Of a stretch of DNA of 64,000 nt, positions 26,901-34,784 are shown in pieces. Location: contig JAJDAN010000055.1 of the NCBI GenBank assembly GCA_029261855.1, positions 1 through 64,000 on the forward strand, read 5' to 3'. Both the position numbers and the translations under genes were made by a program. Origin of the DNA: Deltaproteobacteria bacterium. GTDB taxonomy: Bacteria > Myxococcota_A > UBA9160 > UBA4427. The notes beneath the pieces were generated by a model, which worked only from the letters and a program-made list of their open reading frames with translations, was not told the DNA's origin and ran no database searches. Each line of letters starts with the position of its first letter. Positions within the stretch are counted from its first letter, which is position 1.

Positions 26901-27094
26901 CCACCATGGTGACGGACGACCCGTTCCGCGGCCGACTTCACATCGTCCATGACCTCGGCCAGGATCTCCGGGTCCGAAATATGACCGAGAAAGGTGGACG
27001 CACACAGATCCGAGAACAGGATCGTGACGTGTCGCCTGATCCCCGCCGCGGACCTCCCGCTTCCCGAGTCCTGCCCATCGTCATCCGCCCGCAT
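23996..27094 (-). CDS. Class III cyclase-like domain, AAA-type ATPase and TPR regulator
   Basis: A 1032-residue soluble signalling protein. Residues about 20-200 are a class III nucleotide cyclase homology domain with metal-binding aspartates D29 (FSDLCAST) and D73 (HGDGVVAVFG). The purine/transition-state segment reads VGDAVNTAAGL, so the usual arginine of N-x3-R is glycine (G153). Residues about 220-500 are an ATPase with Walker A GDPGVGKT (249-256) and Walker B MLVFIDDWQWIDD. The rest is helical tetratricopeptide-like repeats (SYALACRSFVLADQGRFDEA, AHAHHWLGFMNYSLGEQ). This is a common layout in Actinobacteria, rhizobia and Myxococcota, though cyclase activity is doubtful here. The gene stands alone and converges with the DyP-P450 gene. 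Confidence 0.85.
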   Translation of the reverse strand: MRADDDGQDSGSGRSAAGIRRHVTILFSDLCASTFLGHISDPEILAEVMDDVKSAAERVVRHHGGVVNQVHGDGVVAVFGLPTPHEDDVRRAIQAGLDLHAAAREVVVDSSLAGSFSVRMHSGVHSGLVMAGVGDLVLGRYELVGDAVNTAAGLCSQAGPDELVVSESSLRGARAFFQSEDLGDLSLKGKPDPIHAHRVRDRTDVANRFEARRMQGLTPFIGRDFELRRLEEFARQARRGKPRVVTLVGDPGVGKTRSANELIRRVEGEFRVQRGYCESYGGVAPLQPFLGMVRQQFDLAGIGSGEEAASLVEAGLRELGLEKHLSEFLSLLAPGEVATPVAGGDDAVATALSDLFLTLARRHPMLVFIDDWQWIDDASRKVVDILTRSLTDEPMLVLISSRVIDPVAPVVAGETEILEVAPFNRDECTRAIETLVPRPIDLGIAARIHQRSGGNPLFVEELCQSLSEWVDDAPGSGTSEVPVTLHGLIEARAERLPDELAELVGAAAVIGNVIPTWLLEQIGGRRIGHSVLEALANADLIHEAEHPGSLRFKHGITRDVVYNSVRLRQRQALHRRVAEALEERVESDGGEVPFESLAYHYAGAADPERTAFYAERAGDKALGSATLDRARQQYHVAMRAVDQLSQTAENRRRWISICMRWAVACVYSPSRERLEILNRAAGYARELEDLDALAHAHHWLGFMNYSLGEQLDSIAHFDDGLPIAHELGNSRLIAQLHGTLGQSQAAACNYEEALRRLDEALDRKQRQSRSTDGAPPIGSAYALACRSFVLADQGRFDEANEGFSDAIRALRGGNFAMEGSVLALQAVGLIWQGRWDEVMQVAGLAQEKAARVNGPYVFGIARSEVAYARWMLERDARQIEVIRESTEWLVEKGMCLYISLNYGWLADAMTSAGQDDLGKLYGKHALVLAQDKLDRVGEGMACRGLARLAARGVSGLEEPEYYLERAMQGGRSRDSRREEAMTRLRLADLYAGRGQSEVAIELATRARNAFTDMHMDWHEAEARRLLATASRA

Positions 27095-27222
27095 CCCCAG
27101 AGCTTACGGACCCGTGTGACCCGGCTGCAAGTAGAGGGGAGGAGGGGGACCCGGAGTCCGCAGCGCGACATCGCAGAGGATTCACCGAGCGAGAACAGCT
27201 TGGACCCCCGACTAGCGTCCCC

Positions 27223-28014
27223 TCATCCGAGCGTCGTGCGCATTACCTGCCGGCGCATGAAGCCGGGGGCCATTGCTTTCACACGATAGGCGAACGCGAT
27301 GGCCGCTGGATGGGTGATTTCATGACGACCCCGGGCCAGCGCGCGCACGATGTGGTCCACCAGCCCTTCGACGGGTCGGGCGCCGCGACGCGCGACCGCG
27401 GGCATGCGCGCCCAGTCGTGTTCGCTGAAGAAGGGCGTCTCGATGACGCCGGGACAGACCTTGAGGACGTGGATCCCGCGCGCGTCCACCTCCATCGAGA
27501 TGGACTCGGCGAGCGCGAGCAATGCGGCCTTCGATGCGGCATAGGGAGCCTCGAGCGGCGTGGGGATGCGTCCGGCCACCGATGCGACGAACACCAGCCA
27601 ACCGCGACCGCGGGCGAGCATCCCGGGCAGCAGGGTCCGGGTGAGCGCGACGCTCGCCAGATAGTTCACGCGCATCATCCGGTCCATGTCCTCGAAGTCC
27701 CAATCCGAGAACGCGCAATGGCCGCCGTAGCCGGCGTTGTTCACGAGCAGGTCGACGCCCCCGAGCCGGTCTTCCGCCACGCGCGCAGCATCGATCGCCG
27801 CGTCCGCGTCGGCGAGATCGGCAGGTACGACCTCGGCGGAGCCGCCCTCTGCGACGATCGCCGCGGCCACGCGATCGAGCTCGTTCTCCCGACGCGCGAC
27901 CAGTGCGACGCGTGCCCCTTCCCGCGCCAGCCGGAGAGCCAGTGCCTCCCCGATCCCGCTCGAAGCGCCGGAAACCACCGCGCGAACACCTGAAAAGCTC
28001 GAAAGCCGACCCAC
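27223..28014 (-). CDS. Short-chain dehydrogenase/reductase
   Basis: A 263-residue classical SDR with the cofactor motif SGASSGIG near residue 15, NNAGYGG, the catalytic serine in VASVAGRIPTP and YAASK. The sequence ARRENE after the second strand leaves NADP(H) preference likely but unproven. The C-terminal part ends with PGFMRRQVMRT, typical of the SDR subgroup that acts on lipidic ketones or alcohols. It is divergent from the next SDR at 28063, with only about 50 bases between them for promoters. Confidence 0.88.
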   Translation of the reverse strand: MGRLSSFSGVRAVVSGASSGIGEALALRLAREGARVALVARRENELDRVAAAIVAEGGSAEVVPADLADADAAIDAARVAEDRLGGVDLLVNNAGYGGHCAFSDWDFEDMDRMMRVNYLASVALTRTLLPGMLARGRGWLVFVASVAGRIPTPLEAPYAASKAALLALAESISMEVDARGIHVLKVCPGVIETPFFSEHDWARMPAVARRGARPVEGLVDHIVRALARGRHEITHPAAIAFAYRVKAMAPGFMRRQVMRTTLG

Positions 28015-28062
28015 GGAACGACGCTAGCATCGCGAGCCACCATACGAGAGGAGACGGGTACG

Positions 28063-29028
28063 ATGAAGAGCTTCGAGGGCAAGCTGGCCGTGGTGACGGG
28101 CGGGGGTACGGGAATGGGACGCGAGCTGTGTCGCCAGCTGGCATCCGATGGCTGCCACCTGGCGCTCTGCGACGTATCCGAAGAAGCCATGCAGCAGACG
28201 AAGGGCCTGTGTGAGCAGGCAGCACCTCGCGGCATCCGCGTGAGCACCTGCGTCGCCGACGTCTCCAGCGAGGCGGAGGTCGCCGCCTTCCAACGCTCGG
28301 TCGTCGAGGCGCACGATACCGATCACATCAACCTGCTCTTCAACAACGCGGGCATCGGCGGTGGCGGCAGCTTCGTCGATTCCGAGCGCGAAGAATGGGA
28401 CAAGACCTTCGACGTCTGCTGGGGAGGCGTCTACCTGTGCTCTCGCGCCTTCATCCCGATGCTGCTCGCGAGCGAGGAAGGACACCTCATCAACACGAGC
28501 AGCGTCAACGGTTTCTGGGCGTCCCTCGGACCGCAGAGCGCGCACACCGCCTACAGCGCCGCCAAGTTCGCGGTCAAGGGCTTCACGGAAGCGCTCGTCA
28601 ACGACTTCCGCCTGAACGCACCGCACCTGAAGGTGTCCCTCGTGATGCCGGGACACATCGGCACCTCGATCATCATCAATTCCCAGCGCATGCTCGGAAA
28701 CGATCCCAAGGAAATGACAGACGACGAGCTCGAGGACGCGCGAACCCGCATGACGAGGCTCGGGCTCGAGGTCGGCGGCGCCACCAACGAGCAGATCCGC
28801 GCCGGCCTCGTGATGCTGGGTGAGACCTTCCGGGACAATGCGCCGATGAGCGCCGCTGAGGCCGCGACCGTCATTCTCGACGGAGTTCGGGAGGAACGCT
28901 GGCGCATTCTCGTCGGCGAGGACGCCAAGGCCCTCGACCGAATGGTTCGCGAGGATCCGGAGGGCGCCTACGAAGAAGCGTTCATGGACCGGCTGCGGGC
29001 GACGACCGAGTGGGCATTGGGGGCGTAG
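28063..29028 (+). CDS. Short-chain dehydrogenase/reductase
   Basis: A 321-residue SDR: TGGGTGMG cofactor loop near residue 12, CDVSEEAM (an aspartate after strand 2, favouring NAD+), NNAGIGGGG, the catalytic serine in INTSSVNGFW and YSAAK. A segment of about 60 residues after DTSIIINSQ-like sequence (IGTSIIINSQRML to MTRLGLEVGG) lengthens the C-terminal half relative to the usual 250 residues. The upstream AGGAG-type site (GAGAGGAGACGGGTACG before ATG) supports the start. The substrate is unknown. Confidence 0.88.
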   Translation: MKSFEGKLAVVTGGGTGMGRELCRQLASDGCHLALCDVSEEAMQQTKGLCEQAAPRGIRVSTCVADVSSEAEVAAFQRSVVEAHDTDHINLLFNNAGIGGGGSFVDSEREEWDKTFDVCWGGVYLCSRAFIPMLLASEEGHLINTSSVNGFWASLGPQSAHTAYSAAKFAVKGFTEALVNDFRLNAPHLKVSLVMPGHIGTSIIINSQRMLGNDPKEMTDDELEDARTRMTRLGLEVGGATNEQIRAGLVMLGETFRDNAPMSAAEAATVILDGVREERWRILVGEDAKALDRMVREDPEGAYEEAFMDRLRATTEWALGA

Positions 29029-29135
29029 ACCGCCTGACCCGGACCGTCTGACGAGCATCGACCGACCGGGTTGTGGAATACTGCTCGAACCCTCCGCCCA
29101 CAAGCCTCACGACACAGGCCCTGGAGTCCCACCGG

Positions 29136-29837
29136 ATGCGATCTTCCGTGCTCGCCGTACTCGCCCTCTTGCTGACAGCGGCGCTTCTCGCTGCGACCCC
29201 GACGACCGCCCAGGCCCAGACCTGCACGAAGCAGTTCCAGATGATGGGCTTCTCGAACCAGACCGTGAACGGCAACGCCGGTGTCTTCGGAATGACGGAG
29301 GCCTGTCAAGCGAGCTTCCCGGCCAGCCGCATGTGCACGAGCGAAGAGGTGATGAACACCGTCACCATCCCCGACCTGGACGCCCAGAACGCCTGGGTCC
29401 GACCGGCCATCAAGCCCATCGGAACCGGTGGCCTGGCGGTCATCGCCGACGCATCGGGCAGCGACAGCGCGGACGGCAACGCGAACTCCGTGCCCGGCGA
29501 TCTCACCTGCCGCGGCTGGACCCGGACGAACAACTACAACGGCCTCACCGTCAACGACAGCGGCGGCTTCATGCCCCAGTCGTGCAGCGGCGCGCGCCCG
29601 GTGGCGTGCTGCTCGTTGATCCCCGTCCCCGAGCCGCCCATGGCGGCCATCCAGGGCGGGGCAATGGCAGCGCTCGCGTCGCTTTCGGCCGTCAAGAACG
29701 CGGCCCGGGCAAAGCACACCGCCTTCGCCCGGGTCAAGCAAACCGCCTTGGCTCACGCGGCCACGCCTTCGGCGCCGGTCCTCAGCTGCGATGAAGCAGC
29801 CGATGCGGAACACGAGGAAGACGCCATCGCGTCCTGA
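29136..29837 (+). CDS. Secreted protein with PEP-CTERM-like sorting motif
   Basis: A 233-residue exported protein. Residues 1-27 form a signal peptide (AVLALLLTAALLAA, cleavage after AQA). The mature region is Cys-rich (about ten cysteines) and of unknown fold. At 164-167 is VPEP followed by a moderately hydrophobic stretch (MAALASLSA) and basic residues, resembling an exosortase (PEP-CTERM) signal. A PEP-CTERM normally ends the protein, but here about 40 further residues follow, produced in part by a 24-bp tandem duplication (29703-29750). No exosortase gene is in the window. It ends 17 bases before the next gene. Confidence 0.7.
   Translation: MRSSVLAVLALLLTAALLAATPTTAQAQTCTKQFQMMGFSNQTVNGNAGVFGMTEACQASFPASRMCTSEEVMNTVTIPDLDAQNAWVRPAIKPIGTGGLAVIADASGSDSADGNANSVPGDLTCRGWTRTNNYNGLTVNDSGGFMPQSCSGARPVACCSLIPVPEPPMAAIQGGAMAALASLSAVKNAARAKHTAFARVKQTALAHAATPSAPVLSCDEAADAEHEEDAIAS
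29703..29750 (+). repeat. 24-bp tandem duplication inside the PEP-CTERM-like gene
   Basis: Two adjacent 24-base units (29703-29726 and 29727-29750) match at about 21 of 24 positions and encode ARAKHTAF and ARVKQTAL. The unit length is a multiple of three, so the frame is kept. The duplication lies just after the basic end of the sorting-like signal and contributes to its unusual tail. Confidence 0.8.
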
Positions 29838-29853
29838 GCAGGAGCAGCCGCCC

Positions 29854-31086
29854 ATGAAGTTCGGAATCTTCTACGAGCACCAGTTCCCCCGCCCCTGGCA
29901 CGATGGCGACGAGCAGAAGCTCTTCCAGGAAGCCCTCGACCAGGTCGAGCTCGCCGACCGCCTGGGCATCGAGTACGCGTGGGAGGTCGAGCACCACTTC
30001 CTCGAGGAGTACTCGCACTCGTCGGCACCCGAGGTGTTCCTCGCGGCGTGCTCCCAGCGGACGAAGAACATCCGCCTGGGCCACGGCATCCGCCAGGTGA
30101 TCCCGGGCTACAACCACCCTGCCCGCACCGCAGAAGTCATTGCCACCCTCGACCTGGTGTCTGGCGGGCGGGTGGACTTCGGCACCGGAGAGTCCTCTGC
30201 GATTCTCGAGCTCGGCGGCTTCGGCGTCGACGTCGCCAGCAAGCGAACGGCGTACCTCGAAGCCACCGAGCAGATCTGCAACATCCTCGCGATGGATCCC
30301 TACCCCGGCTTCGAGGGCGAATTCTTCTCGATGCCCTGCCGCAACCTCGTGCCGAAGCCCGTGCAGAAGCCGCACCCGCCGGTGTGGGTCGCCTGCTCGA
30401 ACCGTGAGACGATCAAGATGGCGGCCCAGCTCGGGATCGGCGCCCTGTGCTTCGCCTTCACCGACCCGTCGGAAGCCAAGCACTGGGTCGACGAGTACTA
30501 CGACATCATCCGAAGCGACAAGTGCGTCCCCATCGGCCACTCGGTCAACGCCGAGATCGCCATGGTCACGAGCTTTTCGCTCCACCGCGACCAGGAAGAG
30601 GCGGTGCGCCGGGGCAGGCAGGGCTTCGACTTCTTCCGCTACGCGCTCGCCAATCTCTACATCTTCGGCGAGCACACGCCCGGTCGAACCAACATCTGGG
30701 AGGCCTTCGAGGCGGATCAGAACAACGCGGCGGGCTCGATGCTGCCGGAGGCTGGCCTCGGCGGGATCGGCACTCCCGAGAGGATGCGAGAACACCTGCG
30801 CGGTTTTGAGGAGACCGGCGTCGACCAGGTGATCTTCATCCAGCAGGCCGGGCGCAACCAACACGAACACATCTGCGAGTCCCTCGAGCTTTTCGGCGCC
30901 GACGTGCAGCCGGAGTTCAAGGAACGCGACCCGAAGCACGTGAGCAAGAAGCAGGAAGAGCTCGCGCCCTACATCGAGGCCGCGCTGGCGCGCAAGAACT
31001 GGATGAAGCCGCTGGCGGACGCCGACATTCCGAAGTTCCCGGCGCTGGGCCGCAACATCATCGCGTCGATGCAGAAGAAGGACTGA
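29854..31086 (+). CDS. Luciferase-like (LLM class) flavin-dependent oxidoreductase
   Basis: A 410-residue TIM-barrel monooxygenase of the bacterial luciferase-like superfamily. Family marks are MKFGIFYEHQFPRPW at the start, YAWEVEHHFLEEYSHSSAPEV, LGHGIRQVIPGYNHPAR and LDLVSGGRVDFGTGES. Such enzymes use FMNH2 or F420. A ribosome-binding site GAGCAGGAGC lies about ten bases before the ATG at 29854. It is the first of a tight series with the class II aldolase (two bases apart), the Rieske oxygenase and the ferredoxin, so a shared oxidative pathway is likely. Confidence 0.9.
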   Translation: MKFGIFYEHQFPRPWHDGDEQKLFQEALDQVELADRLGIEYAWEVEHHFLEEYSHSSAPEVFLAACSQRTKNIRLGHGIRQVIPGYNHPARTAEVIATLDLVSGGRVDFGTGESSAILELGGFGVDVASKRTAYLEATEQICNILAMDPYPGFEGEFFSMPCRNLVPKPVQKPHPPVWVACSNRETIKMAAQLGIGALCFAFTDPSEAKHWVDEYYDIIRSDKCVPIGHSVNAEIAMVTSFSLHRDQEEAVRRGRQGFDFFRYALANLYIFGEHTPGRTNIWEAFEADQNNAAGSMLPEAGLGGIGTPERMREHLRGFEETGVDQVIFIQQAGRNQHEHICESLELFGADVQPEFKERDPKHVSKKQEELAPYIEAALARKNWMKPLADADIPKFPALGRNIIASMQKKD

Positions 31087-31088
31087 CG

Positions 31089-31841
31089 GTGGCGGACGGC
31101 AGAGAGCGCAGCTCGAACGACACCGACGACCCGGCCGCCCAGCGCGAGAAGCGCAAGACCCAGCTCGCCCTCGGCTACCGCATCCTCGCCTCCCAGCGCT
31201 GGGGCGATCTCGGCGACGGGCACATCAGCGCCCGCGACCCGGAGCGCAGCGACTGCTTCTGGCTGCTGCGCTACGGCGTGTCCTACCACCTGGCGAAGGT
31301 CGAGGACCTGGTCCTGGTGGGACCGGACGGCGAGCTCGTCGAGGGCCAAGGCGCCATCAACATCGCCGCCTACTACATCCACCATCCGATCCTGGCGGCC
31401 CGCCCCGACGCCGTCAGCGCCGTGCACGTCCATACGGGCTGGGGTACGCCCTTCTCCGCCGAGATGCGCCCCATCGAACCCATCAGCCAGGAAGCGTGCA
31501 TCTTCTTCGAGGATCACGCGATCTTCGACGACGAAGAGGTCCAGGTGCAGGACACCGAGGGCGGCCGCCGCATCGCCGCCGCCCTGGGCGACAAGCGCGC
31601 CATCATCCTGCGCAATCACGGTCTGCTGACGGTGGCAAGCCGTGTGGACGAGGCCGTGGGCAGCTTCGTGCACCTGGAACGGGTCGCCGAAGTCCACATG
31701 AAGGCACGCAAGGCGGTCCCCATTTCCGCCGAGGCCGCGCGCTACGCGCAGAAGGATCTCGTGCGCTACGGAGCGGGACGCGTTGCGTTCAACAACCTCG
31801 TCGCACGCCACATCGGCGATCCGTCCGTCGTGAACCGCTGA
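31089..31841 (+). CDS. Class II aldolase/adducin family protein
   Basis: A 250-residue protein of the class II aldolase/adducin fold. The metal-binding histidines are in VHVHTGWG and in RNHGLLT; a conserved GDGHISARDPE and VLVGPDGELVEG are also present. Members cleave or epimerise hydroxylated substrates or decarboxylate them. It begins with GTG two bases after the preceding stop, so it is probably coupled to the luciferase-like enzyme. The likely role is carbon-carbon cleavage of an oxidised intermediate, which is inference from the operon. Confidence 0.85.
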   Translation: MADGRERSSNDTDDPAAQREKRKTQLALGYRILASQRWGDLGDGHISARDPERSDCFWLLRYGVSYHLAKVEDLVLVGPDGELVEGQGAINIAAYYIHHPILAARPDAVSAVHVHTGWGTPFSAEMRPIEPISQEACIFFEDHAIFDDEEVQVQDTEGGRRIAAALGDKRAIILRNHGLLTVASRVDEAVGSFVHLERVAEVHMKARKAVPISAEAARYAQKDLVRYGAGRVAFNNLVARHIGDPSVVNR

Positions 31842-31846
31842 ACCCT

Positions 31847-31915
31847 TGCCGAGACCCCTGCTGAAGCCCATGCCGAGACCCTTGCTGAAGCCCAGGCCGA
31901 GAGCCTGCTGAAGCC
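31847..31915 (+). repeat. Three 24-bp tandem repeats before the Rieske oxygenase start
   Basis: Three near-identical units (31847-31870, 31871-31894, and a 21-base third unit 31895-31915) with consensus TGCCGAGACCCTTGCTGAAG plus CCCA. The last unit ends immediately before the ATG of the Rieske oxygenase gene at 31916, so the repeats fill almost the whole intergenic gap. They contain no strong AGGAGG-type ribosome-binding site. They could influence translation or spacing, or be neutral minisatellite sequence. Confidence 0.9.
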
Positions 31916-33196
31916 ATGGCGAGCGACGTCGCCTTCGTCCCGATCCCGAAGGACCGCTACACGAGCCCGGATTTCGCTCGGCTCGAGTGGGACCACATGT
32001 GGACGAAGGTCTGGCTGTGTGCCGGGCGCGCGTCGGACGCGCCCGAGCCCGGGGACTACTTCAGCTTCGAGGTCGGTCCCGAATCGATCCTGGTCGTCCG
32101 CCAGCACGACGGCAGCCTGGCCGCCCGCTACAACGTCTGCATGCACCGGGGGAATCGCCTGCGCGAGCCCGGACGCGGTCACGCCGAGGCCTTCTCCTGC
32201 TCGTTCCACGGCTGGTGCTACGGCATCGACGGAAGACTCGAGAAGACCCTCGACCCCGAGAGCTTTCCGCAAGGCGTCGACGCCGAGAAACTGAGCCTGC
32301 GACCGCTGCGCTGCGACACCTGGGCCGGCTTCGTATTCGTGTGCATGGACCCGGACGCGGAGCCCCTGCTCGACTACCTCGGCGTCGTCCCGGAACAGCT
32401 CGCCGCCTATCGCTTCGAGGACTGGAAGGTCGCCTACGACTGCACGATCGAGATCGAGTGCAACTGGAAGACCTGTGTCGACGCCTTCAACGAGGCCTAC
32501 CACCTGTCGCAGACCCACGCCTGGACGACGGAATTCAGCGACGACGTGAACACCGTCTACGAGTGCTACGACCGACACACGCGCATGGTCCTGCCCGAGG
32601 TGCAGGCGAGCCCGCGTCATCCGGGCGCGGGAACGGTGACCCCCGGCATCCGGGATCTCTTCCTCAAGCGGGTGGGTGTCGACGTGGACCGCTTCGAAGG
32701 CGGCCCGGCGGAAGCGCGCACGGCCTTCGCCGAGGCGGTGCGTCGCCTGGCGCCGGCACTCGGAGCCGATCTCTCCCGGCTCAGCGAGTCCCAGGTCTGC
32801 GACGACTACCACTACACCGTGTTTCCGAACCTCACCTTCAACGCGCACTCGCTCTTCACGTGGGTGTTCGTGCACCGTCCCCACCCCACCGACCCGAACC
32901 GCATGTTCTTCGACTTCATCAGCCTGTCGAACGCGCCCGACCAGGACATCCCGCGCCCGGAGAAGGAGCACTACCGCACCGAAGACGGAGACACCCTCGA
33001 CGGCAAGTGCGAAGGGGGCGACCTGATGGACGAGGATCTCTACAACCTGCCGCGGATCCAGGCGGGCCTGCGGTCTCGCGCCTTCGAGAACCTCCACCTG
33101 GGCCAGCAGGAGGTGCGGATCCTCCACCACCACGAGACCCTCACCCGCTACCTCGAGGCCGGAATGAACGCCCGCGACCCGAACGAGAGTGGCTGA
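31916..33196 (+). CDS. Rieske non-heme iron ring-hydroxylating oxygenase, alpha subunit
   Basis: A 426-residue oxygenase. Rieske [2Fe-2S] ligands are C75 and H77 (CMHRGNR) and C95 and H98 (CSFHGW). The catalytic domain carries the bridging aspartate D189 and iron ligands H196 and H201 (CVDAFNEAYHLSQTH). It is closer to the phthalate/KshA-like single-component-alpha oxygenases than to naphthalene dioxygenases, because no small beta-subunit gene follows. The stop overlaps the start of a Rieske ferredoxin gene. The substrate is unknown; a steroid or aromatic ring is possible. Confidence 0.9.
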   Translation: MASDVAFVPIPKDRYTSPDFARLEWDHMWTKVWLCAGRASDAPEPGDYFSFEVGPESILVVRQHDGSLAARYNVCMHRGNRLREPGRGHAEAFSCSFHGWCYGIDGRLEKTLDPESFPQGVDAEKLSLRPLRCDTWAGFVFVCMDPDAEPLLDYLGVVPEQLAAYRFEDWKVAYDCTIEIECNWKTCVDAFNEAYHLSQTHAWTTEFSDDVNTVYECYDRHTRMVLPEVQASPRHPGAGTVTPGIRDLFLKRVGVDVDRFEGGPAEARTAFAEAVRRLAPALGADLSRLSESQVCDDYHYTVFPNLTFNAHSLFTWVFVHRPHPTDPNRMFFDFISLSNAPDQDIPRPEKEHYRTEDGDTLDGKCEGGDLMDEDLYNLPRIQAGLRSRAFENLHLGQQEVRILHHHETLTRYLEAGMNARDPNESG

Positions 33197-33521
33197 ACCG
33201 GATTCGGTCTGGGTGAGCCTCGAGGAACCCCTCCCGGAACCCGGGCACACGACGGTCGTCCGGCTGCACGATCACGATCTGCTGGTCTGCAACGCCGATG
33301 GGCGCCTCTACGTGATCGCAGACCGTTGTCCCCATGCCCGCAGCTCCCTGGCGGGCGGGGCGTTGCGGGGCAGCGTCCTCGAGTGCCCCCTCCACGGCGG
33401 GACCCTGGACGTTCGGGACGGTTCGCCCGTCGGGATGCCGATCCGTCGGCCCGCCACCTGCTATCCGGTGCGCGCCCAGGACGGCGAATGGCAGGTCGCG
33501 CTCCCGCCGACCGTTTCCTAA
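33189..33521 (+). CDS. Rieske-type ferredoxin
   Basis: A 110-residue soluble [2Fe-2S] protein with ligands C47 and H49 (CPHARS) and C66 and H69 (CPLHGG). The GTG start at 33189 overlaps the oxygenase coding end by eight bases, so the pair is co-translated and this is most likely its electron donor. No ferredoxin reductase gene is next to it; reduction probably depends on a reductase encoded elsewhere. Confidence 0.9.
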   Translation: MAEPDSVWVSLEEPLPEPGHTTVVRLHDHDLLVCNADGRLYVIADRCPHARSSLAGGALRGSVLECPLHGGTLDVRDGSPVGMPIRRPATCYPVRAQDGEWQVALPPTVS

Positions 33522-33567
33522 CCTTCCGCTTCCCTCGACCCGTCGAGATCGCCCCGACACCGACCCC

Positions 33568-33595
33568 GCGCGTTCCGAGTGAAACGCGCGATTTT
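33568..33595 (+). terminator. Candidate rho-independent terminator after the Rieske genes
   Basis: A seven-base-pair stem GCGCGTT/AACGCGC (33568-33574 with 33583-33589) with an eight-base loop, followed by GATTTTC. The stem is short and the T-run has four bases, so termination may be partial. It separates the Rieske genes from the alcohol dehydrogenase gene at 33638. Confidence 0.5.
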
Positions 33596-33637
33596 CAGGC
33601 GAATAGACGCGACACGCGAAGAAAGGAAGCCGCGGCA

Positions 33638-34711
33638 ATGAAGGCAGCAATCCTGTGGGAGCTCAACAAGGACCTGGAAGTCCGTGACGACGTCACGCTG
33701 ACCGATCTCAACGCCGGCGAGGTCCACATCAAGGTCGAGTCCAGTGGCGTCTGCCACTCGGACGTCTCGGTCCAGAACGGCACCATCCCGTTCCCCGCCC
33801 CTTGCGTGCTCGGGCACGAAGGTGCCGGCATCGTCCAGGAAGTCGGTGACGGTGTGAACGACCTCGCGGCAGGCGACCACGTGATCCTGTCCTTCACGCC
33901 CGCCTGTCGCCTGTGCAAGCCCTGCCTGCGCGGTCAGTCCTACCTGTGCTCAGACATGCTCCCCATGATGGTCCCCCACTTCATCGTCGACGGGAATCCG
34001 ATCCCGGGCATGACGGGCTGCGGCACCTTCGCAGAGGAGATGGTCGTTCCCCAGTCCGCTCTGGTGAAGATCGACAACGACGTGCCCCTCGATGTGGCGT
34101 CGCTGATCGGCTGCGGCGTCACCACCGGCGTGGGCGCCGCCATCAACACCGCGGGCGTCACCCCCGGATCCTCCGTCGTCGTGTTCGGCGCGGGCGGCGT
34201 CGGCATCGCCGCCGTCCAGGGTGCGCGCATCGCGGGTGCGGCCGAGATCCTGGTGGTCGACCTCGTGGAATCGAAGCTGGACCAGGCGAAGAACTTCGGT
34301 GCGACCCACGTGTGCACGCCGGACGCCCTCGACCAGATGAAGGCCGAGATCACGGGCGGCGAAGGCTTCGACTACGCGCTCGAATGCATCGGCAACCCGG
34401 TCACCATCCGGGCCACCTTCGACGCGGCACGCCGCGGCGGAACGGCGGTGATCGTGGGCGTCGGCCGGCTCGACCAGAAGGTCGAGTTCAACGCCTTCGA
34501 GCTCTTCTACAACGACAAGACCCTGCGCGGCTCGATGTACGGAAGCGCCCAGGTCCGGACCTTCATGCCGAAGCTGTGCCGCCTGTGGAAGGCCGGCAAG
34601 CTGGACCTCGAGAGCATGATCAGCCGTCGCATCAAGATCGAAGAGATCAATGACGCCTTCCGGGCGATGCAGGCCGGAGAAGTGATCCGCTCGGTGATCG
34701 ACTTCAAGTAG
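33638..34711 (+). CDS. Zinc-dependent alcohol dehydrogenase (MDR family)
   Basis: A 357-residue medium-chain dehydrogenase. Catalytic zinc ligands include C39 (SGVCHSD) and H60/E61 (LGHEGAG). The structural zinc is bound by C90, C93, C96 and C104 (ACRLCKPCLRGQSYLC). The NAD(H) Rossmann motif is VVFGAGGVGIAAVQ, followed by VVDLVESK. It belongs to the group containing class III/mycothiol-type and long-chain alcohol dehydrogenases. A site GAAAGGAAG lies about 13 bases before the ATG. It follows the Rieske operon after a possible terminator and is itself followed by a strong terminator. Confidence 0.9.
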   Translation: MKAAILWELNKDLEVRDDVTLTDLNAGEVHIKVESSGVCHSDVSVQNGTIPFPAPCVLGHEGAGIVQEVGDGVNDLAAGDHVILSFTPACRLCKPCLRGQSYLCSDMLPMMVPHFIVDGNPIPGMTGCGTFAEEMVVPQSALVKIDNDVPLDVASLIGCGVTTGVGAAINTAGVTPGSSVVVFGAGGVGIAAVQGARIAGAAEILVVDLVESKLDQAKNFGATHVCTPDALDQMKAEITGGEGFDYALECIGNPVTIRATFDAARRGGTAVIVGVGRLDQKVEFNAFELFYNDKTLRGSMYGSAQVRTFMPKLCRLWKAGKLDLESMISRRIKIEEINDAFRAMQAGEVIRSVIDFK

Positions 34712-34733
34712 GTCGTTCGCGCTGGAGAGATCG

Positions 34734-34767
34734 ACGGCCCGGGGATTCGTTCCCGGGCCGTTTGTCT
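34734..34767 (+). terminator. Rho-independent terminator after the alcohol dehydrogenase gene
   Basis: A perfect ten-base-pair stem ACGGCCCGGG/CCCGGGCCGT (34734-34743 with 34752-34761), an eight-base loop and the tract TTTGTCTT. It lies 23 bases after the stop codon and marks the end of the rightward transcription unit. Confidence 0.85.
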
Positions 34768-34784
34768 TGCGGGCTTGCTTTGCG

